A stretch of 64,000 nucleotides of DNA from Anastrepha obliqua (lineage: Eukaryota > Arthropoda > Insecta > Diptera > Tephritidae): NCBI RefSeq assembly GCF_027943255.1, contig NC_072895.1, positions 27,502,001-27,566,000 on the forward strand, in the 5' to 3' direction. Positions within the stretch are counted from its first letter, which is position 1. Every line of letters begins with the position of its first letter. Under the pieces are notes generated by a model that saw only the letters and a program-made list of their open reading frames with translations, did not search any database and was not told the DNA's origin. The position numbers and the translations under genes are program-made. Of the stretch, positions 1-12,039 are shown piece by piece.

Positions 1-565
1 AAACACTCAGGCTAAAAAGCTCATTTTATTTTGAACTCTGGAAAGAGGGTAGATAGTCAAGGAGGGAAGGAGAAAAGTATCAGAGAAAGAGATAGGAAAG
101 AAGAGAGACAGAGACAGAGACAGAGGTAGTTAGTCCTGTGAAAATTTTCCAGATTCTTTGCCAAATCTGTAAATATCCTCCAGTTTTAGAGAACGAATAT
201 TACTCGTTCTCACGACATAGTAACCTAAAACTCGTAGCCTTGTTCTAGTAAAGGCAGGCCACTCACAGAGAAAGTGCTCAGTGCTATCCGCCTCCTCGAA
301 GCAAGAAAGGCATATTGGGTCCTCAATGATTCCAATGGAGTTCATATACTGACCTCATAGGTTGTGTGCTGTAATAATACCGGCCATTAATCGCACGTCT
401 TTCCTTCCAAGCTTTAGTAGAAAACTTGACAGTTTTCTGTTCGGACGGAACTTTTTGATAGTTGATACTTGATTGAGACCTTCGAAATTCAATGGCATGC
501 TCCGTTTTATCAGATTGGTTCGAGTTTTCAGAATAACTTTGTTTGTGAAATTTCCCCTCGTCCAC
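1..565 (-). mobile_element. 3' end of a non-LTR retrotransposon (RNase H-bearing, 5'-truncated)
   Basis: Reading the minus strand, positions 345-130 encode the C-terminal tail typical of ORF2 proteins of I/LOA-like non-LTR elements, with a cysteine/histidine knuckle (CLSCFEEADSTEHFLC). The preceding part is broken by frameshifts (frames at 323-565). The same tail, including EEADSTEHF, recurs at 48037-48429, and both copies share the purine-rich 3' untranslated region with GGGTAGATAGTCAA. The left edge of the window cuts the 3' end, so the poly(A) is not seen. It is a dead 5'-truncated copy. Confidence 0.8.
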
Positions 566-904
566 TGAGAAGTCTTTTACATAGTAAGAAGATTACATCA
601 TTTGTTAAAGAGATCCGATCTTGATAATTTTCGGAAAAAATTCAAGTTATACTAAAAAGCAGTCCTGTGTGCTTTTAGCAGAATGACTATAAAATTGATG
701 GCGTTATTTACAAAGATCCTTGACAAAGATCCTTGTATCGCAGACTAGGTCTTATGATTGTTTTAAAGTTGTACTCTAATTCTATATTAATTCTATCTAA
801 TCTAATTTTTTCTGGAATTAATCCTAATATACATAAATTCTTTAAAAAAAAATGAATTTTTCAGTTTCACAATGAATTTTTACGTAATTAAAAAAAATAT
901 GACA
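566..904. other. AT-rich spacer, nothing recognised
   Basis: No open frame of note, no repeat shared with the rest of the window and no RNA gene seen. A short direct duplication (TTGACAAAGATCC, twice near 717-736) is the only feature. Confidence 0.5.
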
Positions 905-1702
905 TTGGCAGCAATTGAAGAAACTTCCTCTGGTGAATCTTTCCGCCTGGTGAATAATCGATTGGACTCGCGTCTGGTGAATTTGAGAGCCTTTGTGTGG
1001 ACGTTATGAAGTTCGGAAGGTGGTTTTTTAGCCATTCTTGGTTCACTCGAGCTTTGTGAGGCGGTGCCGAGCCCAGTTGAAACGTCTATGGTCTGCCACC
1101 GAAATGTTCTTCTGCCCACGGCTTCAAACCAACCGCCAGAAATTTTCTTGCCAGAAAACACAATGTACGGAAAGTGACCACTTTCGGCCAAGCGAAGCAA
1201 ATCTCTTCGCTTGCTACTTTGGTGCGAGACCATGCACCTTTTGGATCTTGTAAGGCTTGATTTTGAGATCGTTTTTCAGTATGCGGCGTATGCTTCGGTC
1301 AGATATTTTCAGTTCTTTCGACATTTGATTGGCACTTCGTCGGTGATTTCGCTCAAGATGCTTCTTCATTTTTTGAACCATTTCACGTGACGTTGCAGTC
1401 TTTTGATGCCCATCTCCATGGCGTTTCGCGATGCTGCCAGTATCATTGAAACGAGTATTGGTGCGATAAACAAAAACTTTATTTACTTTGAGGTGCTCAA
1501 ACTCACGATCGCCGGTTGTGATTTTGCAGCCAAATGAAATCCTTTACTGATTTTCTTTTGGCGCGTTTACTCCCTGCAAAATGCTTCCGCGCGCTTGTAA
1601 ACAATACTCTGGACTGTCATTTAGCCAACTAACAGACAACTGATGCCCGTGAATCACCTGCGCGAGCGGCCTGAAGTTGGTTACATTTCGAATACCGATT
1701 CT
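905..1702 (-). mobile_element. maT-type (D,D37D) mariner relative, internally deleted copy
   Basis: This copy is colinear with the maT-like element at 58879-60145. The minus strand carries the N-terminal helix-turn-helix region (about 1560-1300) and the catalytic-domain region (about 1165-930). A central block of roughly 200 bp has been lost at about 1125-1165, and the left terminal repeat is missing. The right end keeps a degenerate terminal repeat (GGTTACATTTCGAATACCGA). Frameshifts and stops disrupt the frame. It is non-functional. Confidence 0.8.
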
Positions 1703-2159
1703 TTTAAATTATTATAAATTAAACGCCATATGCCTGTACTCGGCTAATTCACAAATTTTCAGCCGCACAGATGTGTGATGTCATAAGATTGAAATATGTT
1801 TTTGAAATCACCGTGACTTCGACATTTCAAAAGCTGAAAAAGTTCAAAAAAATTGTTTTTTGTTAAGTTTTAAATTAAATAAGCGGAAAATATCTACCTG
1901 CTTTAAAAAAATATATGCAGTGAACCAAAAATAAACTGATACCAAGTGTCCCAGTGTTGTTCCGGCTTCAATCCTCTATAAGTTGAAAACGATCCAACAA
2001 ATTTTCAAACGGCAAAAGCCAATATAAAGCAATGAATTCAGCGTTTTATTATCAAAAACGGAAACAATGTAATAATAAATTTATTTGGAAGTTTTACAGT
2101 AAAAAAAACAATAACTAAATTTTGCAACTCGAACATAAAGTGGGACTGTGATGAAAATA
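1703..2159. other. AT-rich spacer, nothing recognised
   Basis: Homopolymer-rich DNA between two transposon relics. It may include the decayed left end of the following Tc1-like element, but no terminal repeat could be identified. Confidence 0.4.
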
Positions 2160-2945
2160 TGGAAATGAAGGAAAATTGATGAACTAATAATTTGTGCAGT
2201 ACCCCTTTGCGCTAGTTGCTGCTTGTAGACGTCGTTGTTCGGAATCTACTAGAGTTTTGGTGATATCTCGTGGAATATTTGCCAATATCTTTTCAATGGG
2301 TGATTTCATGTATGTAATTTTTACCACTAATCCGCCGCTTGCGCAATTATCTTTCAAAGTGGGCCCACAAGTGCTCAACGGTATTGAGATCTGGGCTCTG
2401 AAGAAGATGTGACAATACGTTTTTAACATTGTAAATCAGCTATTCCCTTACAATCGGCGCAGTATGATTCGGGTCAATGTCGTACATGAAGGTGAACGTT
2501 GCTGATAACCGTAATTTTTCGACAGTTTTGGCACTGAGCTCCTTCAATATTTCTATATAACTCATTTTTCTCATAGTACCCACTCAAATTGCCGTTATTG
2601 CTACCCAAATCATAACATGCCCGCCACCATGTTTCCCAACCATTCGACGAATTGAGTGCTGTTTCGTCCCTCTCCAGACAAAACTGCGGCCATTCGACCC
2701 AAATATGTTGGATTTCGACTCGTCGGTTAAAATAAAGTTGCTCCAAAATTCATTTGGATTGCTAATGTATTCATTAGCATAGTTCAACCTTTTACTCACA
2801 TTAATCCCTGAAAGAAGGGACCTTTTTCTAGGCGTGTACGCTCTATATTCTGTTGATCACTGTGCAGAGAATTTTCTTTCTTAGTTTTATTGATAGGTAA
2901 TCTTGTGCCTGAAAGAAGCTTCTTTTCTTTCATAATTAATTAAAT
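2160..2945 (-). mobile_element. Tc1-like (D,D34E) transposase relic
   Basis: On the minus strand, pieces in several frames give the Tc1 order. First comes the first catalytic Asp (FILTDESKSNIFGSNGRSF, about 2755-2700), then GGGHVMIWV. Next is a DxDPNHTA motif with the second Asp (about 2475), then LLQSPDLNTVEHLW with the catalytic Glu (about 2385). The C-terminal end RRLQAATSAKG follows near 2210. At least three frameshifts separate them. The N-terminal DNA-binding half is barely readable toward 2940 and terminal repeats were not found. It is a different family from the Tc1 element at 42027-43661. Confidence 0.8.
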
Positions 2946-3907
2946 TATATTAATATAGCGGCATCAGGAAATATTTTTCAGATTTTCGAGAAAAAAAAAC
3001 CGACAATTAATAGTTTAAAAAAATCGAAATTTTTGAAAAAAAAATCCTTCGATCAGGCGCGAGTTTTTTATGTTTTTCAAAAGCAGTATACTTTTTATTG
3101 AAATCTACCAAGCGGTTTTTAAGTTACAGTGATCACCAGTTCAAAAAACTTAGTTTTGAGAAAAACGCATTTAAAGTTTGGCTATCGACTCCGGAGCGCC
3201 CGAGCGCCCTTTGTTGAATAACTCGAAAAGTATTTGTCAGATTTATTTCAAATTTTCACACAATATTTTTAAGATATTATACTTTAAAAAAAGGGTGAAA
3301 AAATCCATCTTTTTAAAAATTTTGACTACCCCTAACCCCCTAATTTTGGAAAATCGTCCAGTACCACTTTTTCTAAGAAAATGGTTTTCATTATGCTTTT
3401 TTCAATATATTAAATGCTGTCGACTGGGGCCTTTTCAAAATTCCGATTGACACACAATTTTCCTTCCCGGATGGTATGTCAACATCACTTCTTTTTAATC
3501 ACTCGATGTTTGCTTATTCATCTTCACTCTTAAAAACTTGCAACGCCAATAGCAAAATGTGAGAAATAAAACTAACTTTCGCAGTTCAGTTATGAAAAAA
3601 TAACGGAAAGCACATAGTGTGCTAAAAAATTAGGGTGCCTCACTTTTTGTTTGACTTTTAAAAATTATGTTGTTGCGGTTCTTACTTAAATGAACGGAGT
3701 TACCGTTAATATTAAAACAACAATTATGCATATTGAATAGTTAAAAATTAAATATAAACGCAAATAATTTTTTTAAAATCTGTAAATAATTTCTATATTT
3801 ATATAAATTTGAATTTTTTTATATTTATAATATTTATTGGTGTCTCAGTTTCCTTTTGGCTCACTTTATAAAGGGGGCATTTTAATTAAAAATGTAAGAG
3901 AAACAAC
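2946..3907. other. Non-coding AT-rich DNA with a possible decayed MITE
   Basis: The stretch 3060-3470 contains GTTTTGAGAAAAACGC and AACTCGAAAAGT. Motifs resembling these also occur inside the MITEs at 31470-32850. It is therefore probably a decayed relative of those elements, although no terminal repeats could be matched here. 3480-3907 is AT-rich with nothing recognised. Confidence 0.35.
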
Positions 3908-4123
3908 AAAATTAAGAAAAACATTTCGGTCGCCCTTCGGCAGGCAATGGCAAACCTCCGAGTGTATTTCTGCCATAAAAAGCTCCTCATAAAAATATCT
4001 GCCGTTCGGAGTCGGCTTGAAACTGTAGGTCCCTCCATTTGTGGAACAACATCAAGGGGCGCGCGCTACAAATAGAAAGAGAAGCTCGGTCAAACACCTA
4101 AGAGAAGTGTACGCGCCAATTAT
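3908..4123 (+). repeat. tRNA-derived SINE, body only (5'-truncated)
   Basis: This is the body of the SINE seen complete at 15290-15615. Shared landmarks in order are AATTAAGAAAAACATTT, GGCAATGGCAAACCTCCGAG, CTGCCGTTCGGAGTCGGCTT, TGTGGAACAACATCAA and the terminal ACGCGCCAATTAT. The tRNA-like head is absent, consistent with 5' truncation at retroposition. Confidence 0.85.
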
Positions 4124-5559
4124 TTATTTATGTCTTCATAAGTCTCAATGATTCACACGAAATATCCTTCTAAAATTATTTTAATGCAAATGTCAGCCTT
4201 TACAAATTTAAAAATTTTTTCAACTAAATTATTTAGAAGTAATTTTTTCACTACTTCACTTTTGCTTCACTGTACTCAGCACAAATTCTAAACGGTTCTC
4301 AAACAGCCAGTTATGAATATTTAATTCGTTGAACGACTCTGGCGATGATGATGATGATGATTGCTACAACAAAGACACATCCACACATACTCGTATGTAC
4401 GCTCATATAAGTGTATATGACTTTTCACTACTTAACGATTAGTTACGCCTCCCAGAGAGCGAACTACAATAACAACGACTATCGCCACCCCACCCCCATC
4501 GCAGAAATTAAATTATTTAGTAGCGTCTTGGCAGCGAAACAGCAGATCCTGTTATGTTTGAATTCATGCACCCACCCCATACTCGTACATTGTGTGAGAG
4601 GGAGAGTGAGCAACGAAAAAAAACAACTACCAACACCACCAACATGACTTTGACTGCGTGACAGACGGCAGCATGATTTCGAATAGAAATGGCATACAAT
4701 AGCGAATTCGTTCTTTACTTTTTTACGCTCACTCGATGAGGCGGCATTGCAAATGTCAAAATGTCAGTTAAATATGAAAAGTCCACTCGGCCGTGTGTCC
4801 TTCGCTGCTCGACTGAGTTTCAGCGTAGATTCAATTGTTGAAGAGTTGAAAGTTTTGATTGACGCCTAACATTGTGTCTTGAATGCTTTTATGCAAATGC
4901 GCAATCATAATTGTTTGCGGAACTGAAAATCTAATGGAAATGTATATTTTCATATTAATTAGCCATAACCATTTCTAGTCAAGCTGTTCTTGGCTTAAAT
5001 GCAAATGAGCATAGTGCCATGAAATATTATAAATAGGTACACACACACACATACATACCTATGTGCATATGTAAGAAGTGTGCAACAAATCGTTCCGAAA
5101 TGGTGCTTGAAAAGCTAATTGAGTTGAAAGCCGGAACTCGTTTAGAAGTAGAATTTCTACAGGCAAGTGGCAGCCGTAAAAGAGTTGCGCAATCGCAAAG
5201 AAAACGATTGGAAAATCAGTTGTAGGAAATCACTTGGATTGCTACAAAAGAAAAATTAAATAATAAAGTGAGGGTTGCAATAATAAGAGTTGCCTATATT
5301 TTTTTACAAAATTAAATAATTTTTTTTTTTATAAAAAAATAACTACCGCATTAATCTAATGCTGGTATCAAGGCGAATCTATTAAAAGTGGTGTTGGTAA
5401 ATCAGCTGATTTGTGTTTTTTTTTCTTTCGGTGAGTCCATGTGGCTGTCAGCACAGAATAAAACAAGGCGAATTAATTTCTTGTTGTCGAATTTTCCAAT
5501 ACTTCACCGTGGCAATCAAACGTAATATACAAAATATTGTTGTTGGTCTAGTGCCACCG
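4124..5559. other. Non-coding host DNA with short microsatellites
   Basis: Contains a GATGAT run near 4345-4360, short CA repeats near 5040-5055 and A/T tracts near 5300-5340. No gene or transposon is recognised. The mixed composition is like that of fly intergenic or intronic regulatory DNA, but no binding-site cluster can be demonstrated by eye. Confidence 0.4.
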
Positions 5560-6447
5560 CCTTTACTGATTGCGCCTTGGCTGGTATTCAGCATTTTTTA
5601 TCATTTATTTATATTTTTCTAACTTGCGACAATTCGGATATTCAACAACTGCAGTCACAAAAAGGTTACCAAATTTTTTGGCCCCAGTGATGAGGCCCAT
5701 TTTTGGTTTAAGGACTGCGTCGATAAGCAAAATTGCCATTTTTGGACTGAAGAGGAACTCGCAGCCATTCAAGAACAGCCATTACATCCATTGAAAGCAA
5801 CCGTTTGGTGCGGAATAATCATCGGCCCATATTTCTTCAAAGATAGGCGAAGGCTATCGCGCCATGATACACCACTTTTTGATGCCGGAAATTGGAGCAC
5901 GTGATCTTCAAACCATTTGGTCCCAATAAGACGACGCTACTTGCAAAAACACAAAATAGATTAACGAAACCAACGCAAGACTGAGTCTTATCGAGGAGCG
6001 GAGTGAACAAGGAAACAAAAAAACTTGCGATACAGCCCGTGAAATAATGGATTTACTGCGTCGTCGTTTCGGTGAGCAATTTATCTCTCTTCTCCAATCA
6101 GTGGATTTGGCACCAACATCGTGTGATATTACACCTTTGGACACTATTTGTGGGGATATATAAAGTCTAAATGCTTTGTGGATAAACCAGCTTCGATTGA
6201 GGTATTGGAAGCCAATATTAATCAAGTTATTCACGAGATACCGACCGACTGACCGAAGTGCTCCAGTGAGTCATTCAAAATTGGTGTTTACGGCACAGTT
6301 GCGGCCAACATTTGAAAGAGATTTTCTTTAAAAAATAAATGTCACGAATGGTGCTACACGAAAATAATAAAGATTGCCCAAACAATTTGAATTTACTTTG
6401 TTTTATTTCAATTTAAAATTCATTACCTCTACATTGATCACCCTTTA
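5560..6447 (+). mobile_element. D,D41D mariner-like element, degenerate (third subfamily)
   Basis: In shifting frames the + strand reads a first-Asp region (VDKQNCHFW near 5725-5745), IIGPYFF near 5820, a DDATC region near 5930, CDITPLD near 6125-6145 and a C-terminal segment ending near 6360. This is the family order of the 61814-63123 element. About 90-100 bp of foreign sequence interrupts the motif between DDATC and TAREIMDLL. The right end carries GATCACCCTTTATA, which looks like a terminal repeat followed by TA. The left terminal repeat was not found. It is dead. Confidence 0.75.
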
Positions 6448-7071
6448 TATATATAAAATAATTTTGAGTGATGGAAATCTTTATTTTAATCTTTACGAAT
6501 ACAAATATTAGATTTCGCCATCCCAGATCCGTGACGTCGGCATAGAAAATAATAAAACGAAAAGAAGAGGAAGCATAAGCGAAAGCAGTTGGAAGTCAAA
6601 AGTGGCAGATTACTTCGTGATGGGAAACAAAAAACAAAACTGCATTTGCAAGCTTTATTGCCATTCGCGCTTTCACAATTCAACACGCGGTACTTCATTT
6701 TTATTCATTTATTTATTTCTATTACTTTGTTTAATTCAAAAATCCCAATATTCACTGATTAGTTTACGTCACTCGAATGTCAAATTCGCTAAGAACAAAG
6801 TGTAACGGTTTACGGATGGCGCCACCTTCCATGTGAGTAACGCCAGCACTACTCGTTTTAAAGTAACTTAATATTTGCGCGAGATTTCCCTTGCAAAATT
6901 GTGCAAATGGATGGATGGCGAGCAAAGCAAGCCTCGTTCTCATGACAGTCGGTTCTATGTAACCGGAACGGCCCGGCTTTATATCCGTCCAAGGACTGTC
7001 ACTTCAGCAGCACTCCCCGTATATGTATGGTGGGGAATGCTTATGTTGCTACAACAACAACTGTATATATT
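6448..7071. other. Spacer, nothing recognised
   Basis: Moderately AT-rich, with no transposase motif, tRNA-like structure or repeat shared elsewhere in the window. Confidence 0.4.
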
Positions 7072-7506
7072 AGGCCGGGTCGATTTGTGGAGAGGCAAAA
7101 AAATCGCCCATTGCTCTGTGAAAATCATATTCTAGGGATCAAAATAAGAAACTTTGCCGAAGGAACCATACCTCTAAAACGAATTCTGATGCCCCCCAAT
7201 TTGGGTCGAACTTTTTAGTTTCTTTTTTATAACTCACTTAAATTAATTTTTTCATTTACATATGTTCTGACTAAATAAATTTCTTAAGAGAAAAAATAGA
7301 TATTATTATAAATAAATAAGAATAAAGAAAAAACATAGCCATTTAGCTGATTTTTTCATGTAAAGGCCAAAAATGGTGATATTTTGGAATTGGGGGACAT
7401 CAGAATTCGTTTTAGAGGTATGGTTCCTTCGGCAAAGTTTTTTATTTTGATCCCTAGAATACGATTTTCACAGAGCAATGAGCGATTTTTTAATCGACCC
7501 GCCCTA
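7072..7506. repeat. Foldback MITE with ~120-130 bp terminal inverted repeats
   Basis: The left arm (7072-7202) and the right arm (7387-7506) are reverse complements over essentially their whole length. They share GGGTCGATT, ATTGCTCTGTGAAAATC, TTCTAGGGATCAAAATAA and CTTTGCCGAAGGAACCATAC, apart from one 13-bp indel and a few substitutions. The loop (about 185 bp) is AT-rich and non-coding. The flanks are TA-rich, compatible with a TA target site. The high arm identity suggests recent activity or a function of the hairpin. The mobilising family is unknown. Confidence 0.9.
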
Positions 7507-7649
7507 GTATATATAGTACATTAAATATTCAGTTAACCCTTTACCGCATATGAGCCCATTTATGGTACTGCCGTTTTTATTCACTTTTATTTCCAAATAA
7601 AGTATAATAAAATAATTCAAATTATTTAAATCGAGCAAATATAGATTTA

Positions 7650-8596
7650 AAGGATTTTCCAATAACAGGAGTTATTTTGAACAGCCCGCTATTTCGGTAG
7701 ATGTCACTTTTGAAGCTGTAATATTTGGATATTTGACAAGTAGAAACTACGCCATTAATAAAAATGAAACGATACACGCTTAAACAACAACAAACAGCAT
7801 TGAAATCAAATTCTCTATAAATTGGTGAAAATTTGGCAGAGACGGTTCGTAAAACTCGAACATTTTTTGGTCATAGTGAAGCACCTTGTCGGACCGCAAT
7901 ACAGAAATTGGTGGAAAAATTCGAGCTGTTGGGACAAGTTAGTGATGTGAAGCATAAAACCCGTGCACGTCGCTCAAGAACAGCCGAAAATATTGCTGTT
8001 GTAGCCGAAAGTGTTGAAGAAAACCCAGGTTTGTCCATTCCTCGTCGTTCTGTGGAATTAGGCATTCGACAAACGTCATTATACTGTATTTTGCATAAAG
8101 ATTGGGGTCTTAAGGCTTATAAAGTCCAGTTAACACAAGAACTCAAGCCGGCCGATCATCCACAACGTCGTGTCTATGCTGATTGGGTCGTTGAAATGCA
8201 TGAAAATGATCGGGAATTCCATCGAAAAATCATCTTGACTGATGAGGCCCATTTCCACTTCGGTAGCTTCGTCAACAAGCAAAATTGTCGGATCTGGGGC
8301 TCAGAAAATCCAAGAGTTATTGTTGAAAAGCCTCTCTATCCTCAACGTGGGAACTGTTTGGTGCGGTTTATGGTCCGCCGAAGTTATTGGACCTTACTTT
8401 TTCGAAAATGAAACTGGAGCTACAGTTACGATGCATGGATTGCGCTATCGAGAGATGATAAACGATTTTTTACGGCCGGAATTGGATGGTATTGATCTGG
8501 ACAACGTTTATTTGCAACAAGACGGCTCTACGTGCCACACAAGCAACGAAACCATTGATATTTTACTGGAATAACACCCCTTATTGGAAAACCCTT
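7650..8596 (+). mobile_element. D,D41D mariner-like element A, copy with C-terminal third deleted
   Basis: Terminal repeats AAGGATTTTCCAATAA (left) and the inverse of AAGGGTTTTCCAATAA (right) are each bordered by TA. The transposase frame 7833-8411 starts in the N-terminal HTH region and covers the first catalytic Asp (LTDEAHFHFGSF). A frameshift near 8345 moves the reading to the 8242-8574 frame with IGPYFFENE, RYREMI and the second Asp (QQDGSTCHTSNET). After NETIDILLE the sequence jumps straight into the right terminal repeat, so the third catalytic Asp and the C-terminus are missing. The copy at 15716-16207 has the same junction. Confidence 0.92.
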
Positions 8597-8685
8597 TATA
8601 ATAGTGAAATAATTTCCATTATTTAGCATTTAATTTTTTTGTAATTTTTGAAGCATAAATAATTTTTAAAAATTAAATTTTTATA

Positions 8686-9064
8686 AAGGGTGGTTAAGTT
8701 TCAAGGGCCGGTGTTGATTTTGAATAAAATACAATTTTTTACGAAATTATTGTCATTGCTCTTTATTATGATAATACTGGTATGGCTCAATTACGTTTAG
8801 AACAAAATATAGGCCGAAAGGCCGCAGCGGCCTCGGCGGCACACCTCCATCCGATGGTCCAAATTTTCGATGGCGCTGAGGCATAATTGAGGTTCTATGC
8901 CGCTAATGTGCCGAATTATCTCATCCTTTAGCTCTTGAATTGTTGCTGGCTTATCGACGTACACCTTTTCTTTCAAATAACCCCAAAGAAAGAAATCCAA
9001 GGGTGTCGTTAACGTTTAGGTGTGGTTCACATTCAACATCGGCCCTTGAAATTTAACCACCCTT
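8686..9064 (-). mobile_element. Short D,D41D-related non-autonomous element
   Basis: This 379-bp element is bounded by terminal repeats of about 35 bp (AAGGGTGGTTAA, then TTTCAAGGGCCG) and TA on both sides. Between them, the minus-strand frame 8797-9000 encodes only the C-terminal part of a D,D41D-type transposase (DFFLWGYLKEKVYVDKPATI). The N-terminal and central domains are gone. It is therefore an internal deletion derivative of a full element not seen here. Its terminal repeats differ from those of family A, so it is a separate family. Confidence 0.9.
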
Positions 9065-10599
9065 TACTTAAAAATAATATAATATTTTTTAAATTTTTTT
9101 TTTAATTAATTTAATAATTTTTTATATATTAATTTAATATTTTTAATTTAATTTGTGTTTATCCTTAAGTTCCATCTTTGCCACTGCCATACTCCCACTC
9201 ATAAACCTTCTTACATCGACTTTTATGCCTCTGCAGCTCACTTTGGCGCTTTTGAGTTTGTGGTCTTAACTGTTCCTGCTCCATAAATCAATGGGGTGCA
9301 CAGTTGTTTGCAGATATGTGAATTCAGCTCAAGCGTGCAAGTGTTAAGGCATATTATAATCTCATGCATGGATCGTTTCACTGGCTCAACCCTGGATCGC
9401 TGCAAACAAGCCATTCCAACTGAACTTCTTGCGTTTATGACTTCATTTGCGAAGACTTTTAACATTCAATTTGCCTAACTAATGCGCGAACAGAATTTGA
9501 AACAAGAATTTGTTGATAATTTCGAAGAATAAAATTTTTCGCACTTTGTTTGCTTGAATTTCACGCTTAAGTGAGATTGATTTTCGCGCAACTTGTTGAT
9601 GAATGCGAAGGGAGAGGTTGGTGGTGGTGGTGAGTTAGTCGGCAAGTGGGTGTCATATTTCAAACAACCGCAACGAATTCAACCGAAATTCATGCGGCGA
9701 CCGCCACTAATGCCAAAGCTACTGTCATTTCGCGTTGGCGTCGGCGTTGGCGTTGATGTTGATGTTGTCTTTATTGCTGTCATAACGTTTGCCACAAGCT
9801 TTGACACACCCCATTAACCTCTTGCATTCAAGATGTTGCTTTTGTCGCTATCTCCACCGTAGCTTATTTGTTGTTGCCGTTGTCCATAATTTTATTTGAC
9901 AGGATATTATGGGCGGTGCAATCGTCCGGTTGTTGTTTGCGTTCTCGCCAAGCTTCAATTGCATTTCTGTGTAGTGACAGTAATTCATTTTTTATGACAG
10001 CACAGATTACTTAACTGCGCTTAATTTAATTCATATAAATATTTCGATATGTTTTGCGTTGGGGAAATGCGTACGCAAAGGACAAAATAAGACGAGAGTC
10101 GGGGGGACACAGATTTTATTTCCGCTCTGAAAATTTGAATATTTGCTAAGGCGTTCAATCTGCATTAAAACATACATACACACAAATGTGTGGCTCTAAA
10201 CAATTTTGAATAACTTAAAAGTAAAAAAAGATAGCACTCATAATTGACGAGGGGAGGATATGAGCTCTTGATTGAGGGAGTAGTGACGTAGTTTTTATTT
10301 TCAGCTCATTTTACTAATGAGAAATAGTAATTTTTTACATGACTGCTGAAGGGCTTAAGAGTTTATTATTATATCTACGAAAGAAGATTTTTTTCGGTTC
10401 TATCCTTCGTATCAATCTTAAAAAACTAATTTACATTCTGTAAAAAAACTATCGTGAATTGTTCACTTAAAAAGCGCGCGTTATACATTTCCTCAATTTT
10501 TTTTTTGCTGGAGTGTTGGTACAACTGTCCTCTATTGTGCCGCAGAGTTTGAGCGTGATCTGTCAATTAGCTTGGTTTTGGCATTTAATTACCTGTATA
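9065..10599. other. Non-coding host DNA
   Basis: No transposon signature. A hexamer-like run related to GTTGGCGTC/GTTGATGTT occupies about 9733-9768, and a CA-rich patch lies near 10175. Composition is less AT-rich between 9600 and 9960. No coding exon could be supported. Confidence 0.4.
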
Positions 10600-11560
10600 T
10601 CAGTCAAATGTAGGTGTACTCTGCGATTTTCACTATGGATACAAATATCGAACAAAGAATTTGTCTTAAATTTTGTGTTTTGAATGGGATTTCGTGCGCC
10701 GAATCGTTGAAAATATTGCAGAAAACTTATGCCGAGTGTGCTTTATCAAAAACACGGGTCTACGAGTGGTATAAGGCTTTTGCAGAGAGCCGAGAAGTCG
10801 TGGAAGATTTGGCCTGATTTGGTCGTCCATCAACGTGTTCAATGGATGAAAACGTCGACAAAGTCAAGGAAATGGTGCTGGAAAACCATTAAACCATCAT
10901 TTATGTTTGAAGGAGGTAGTTCGTGATGAGACGTGGGTGTATGAGTTTGACATGCAAACCAGTCAACAGGCGCCTGAACGACTGAATGGCGCTATCCTCA
11001 TGAGCCGAAACCCAAAAACCATGTCAGAAGTGAAAGTCATGCTACTCGTTTTTTTTTAATTTCTTTGGTGTTGTGCACTCGGAATTAGTTCCAAATGGTT
11101 CTACGGTAAATAAAGAATATTATTTGGAAGTTATGCGACATTTCAGAGAGAAAGTGCGCAGGAAACGGCTCAATTTGTGGAAAGAAAACTCATGGATCTT
11201 GCACTGTCTCACAAGGCTTATATTGTGAATACTTTTTGACCAAAAACTAGACAAATATCATCGAACAACCACCGTATTCACCAGATTTAGCCCCCTGTGG
11301 CTTTTTCCTTTTCCCAAAACTTAAATTGCCACTCCGCGGACGCCGCTTTGAGTCGAGTTGAGTCGATAGAAGTCATCAAGGAGAATTCGGTGAAGTAGCT
11401 GAAGAAGATTTCTTCAAACGCGTTTAAAAGGTGCTTTGATGACTGGACTAATCGTTGGCATTTGGCGTTGGTGTATTGCTTCCAATGGAGCCTATTTTGA
11501 AGGCGACAAAATATTTTTTGATGATTAAACAATTATTTTGCGTTTTATTGAACAATTCCT
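10600..11560 (+). mobile_element. D,D34D mariner, degenerate and internally deleted
   Basis: The N-terminal HTH region is readable from about 10635 (TNIEQRICLKFC, then ALSKTRVYEWYKAF). It is followed after a frameshift by RPSTCSMDENVDKVKEMVLEN. A deletion removes the second HTH and brings in DETWVYEFDMQTSQQ (first Asp, about 10925-10970). The third-Asp region reads PPYSPDLAPCGF, so the catalytic Asp is replaced by Gly. The C-terminus follows near 11340-11480. Multiple stops. Terminal repeats were not resolved. Confidence 0.85.
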
Positions 11561-12039
11561 GGTACTTTTTCGACACAATGTACCTTAATATTTTGTGCTT
11601 CCAGCCAACGCATCCAGCCTGGCGTTATCTAGACTCTCCAAGTTCTGCTCTATTCCACACCTGTTTTGAAGTAATGAATATTTGACGTAATGGATATTCC
11701 ATTTCCTTCCTAAGCAGCTGGAGCTGTTCTGCTTACACTTTGACTTTTTCTCATTTCTACAGCTTCTATTGCATCATTGCGCAGATTTCAATAACCCATG
11801 GCTGACCAAAGTGAATACAGCTCTTTGTTTTTTTTGTGCAAATACTACCGCTGCTATTATATAATAAGACCTAATTTGCTGAATATCATTATCTTAAGAT
11901 AGATTGCAAATAAAATACTTACAAAAACAAAAAAAAAAAATTTTATTTTTAACCTAATTACAAGAATTTAGTGTTCTATTATTATTAAATATTTTTTTTT
12001 TATTTTTAATGTTTTTTTTTTTTAATTTTTATTGTTTTG
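11561..12039. other. Spacer with A/T homopolymer tracts
   Basis: Unremarkable DNA up to about 11890, then A and T runs to 12039. These runs probably include the A-rich 3' tail of the following minus-strand retroelement. Confidence 0.4.

Noticed and set aside
880..1233. 117-codon minus-strand frame as a gene
   Set aside because: It is an off-frame reading of maT transposase DNA. The equivalent off-frame peptides recur at 35552-35863, 44385-44699 and 59147-59401, which only shows that these are copies of one element.
3630..3875. Possible inverted-repeat element between TGCCTCACTTTTTG and its partial inverse near 3860
   Set aside because: Only a few bases can be paired. No target duplication and no second copy.
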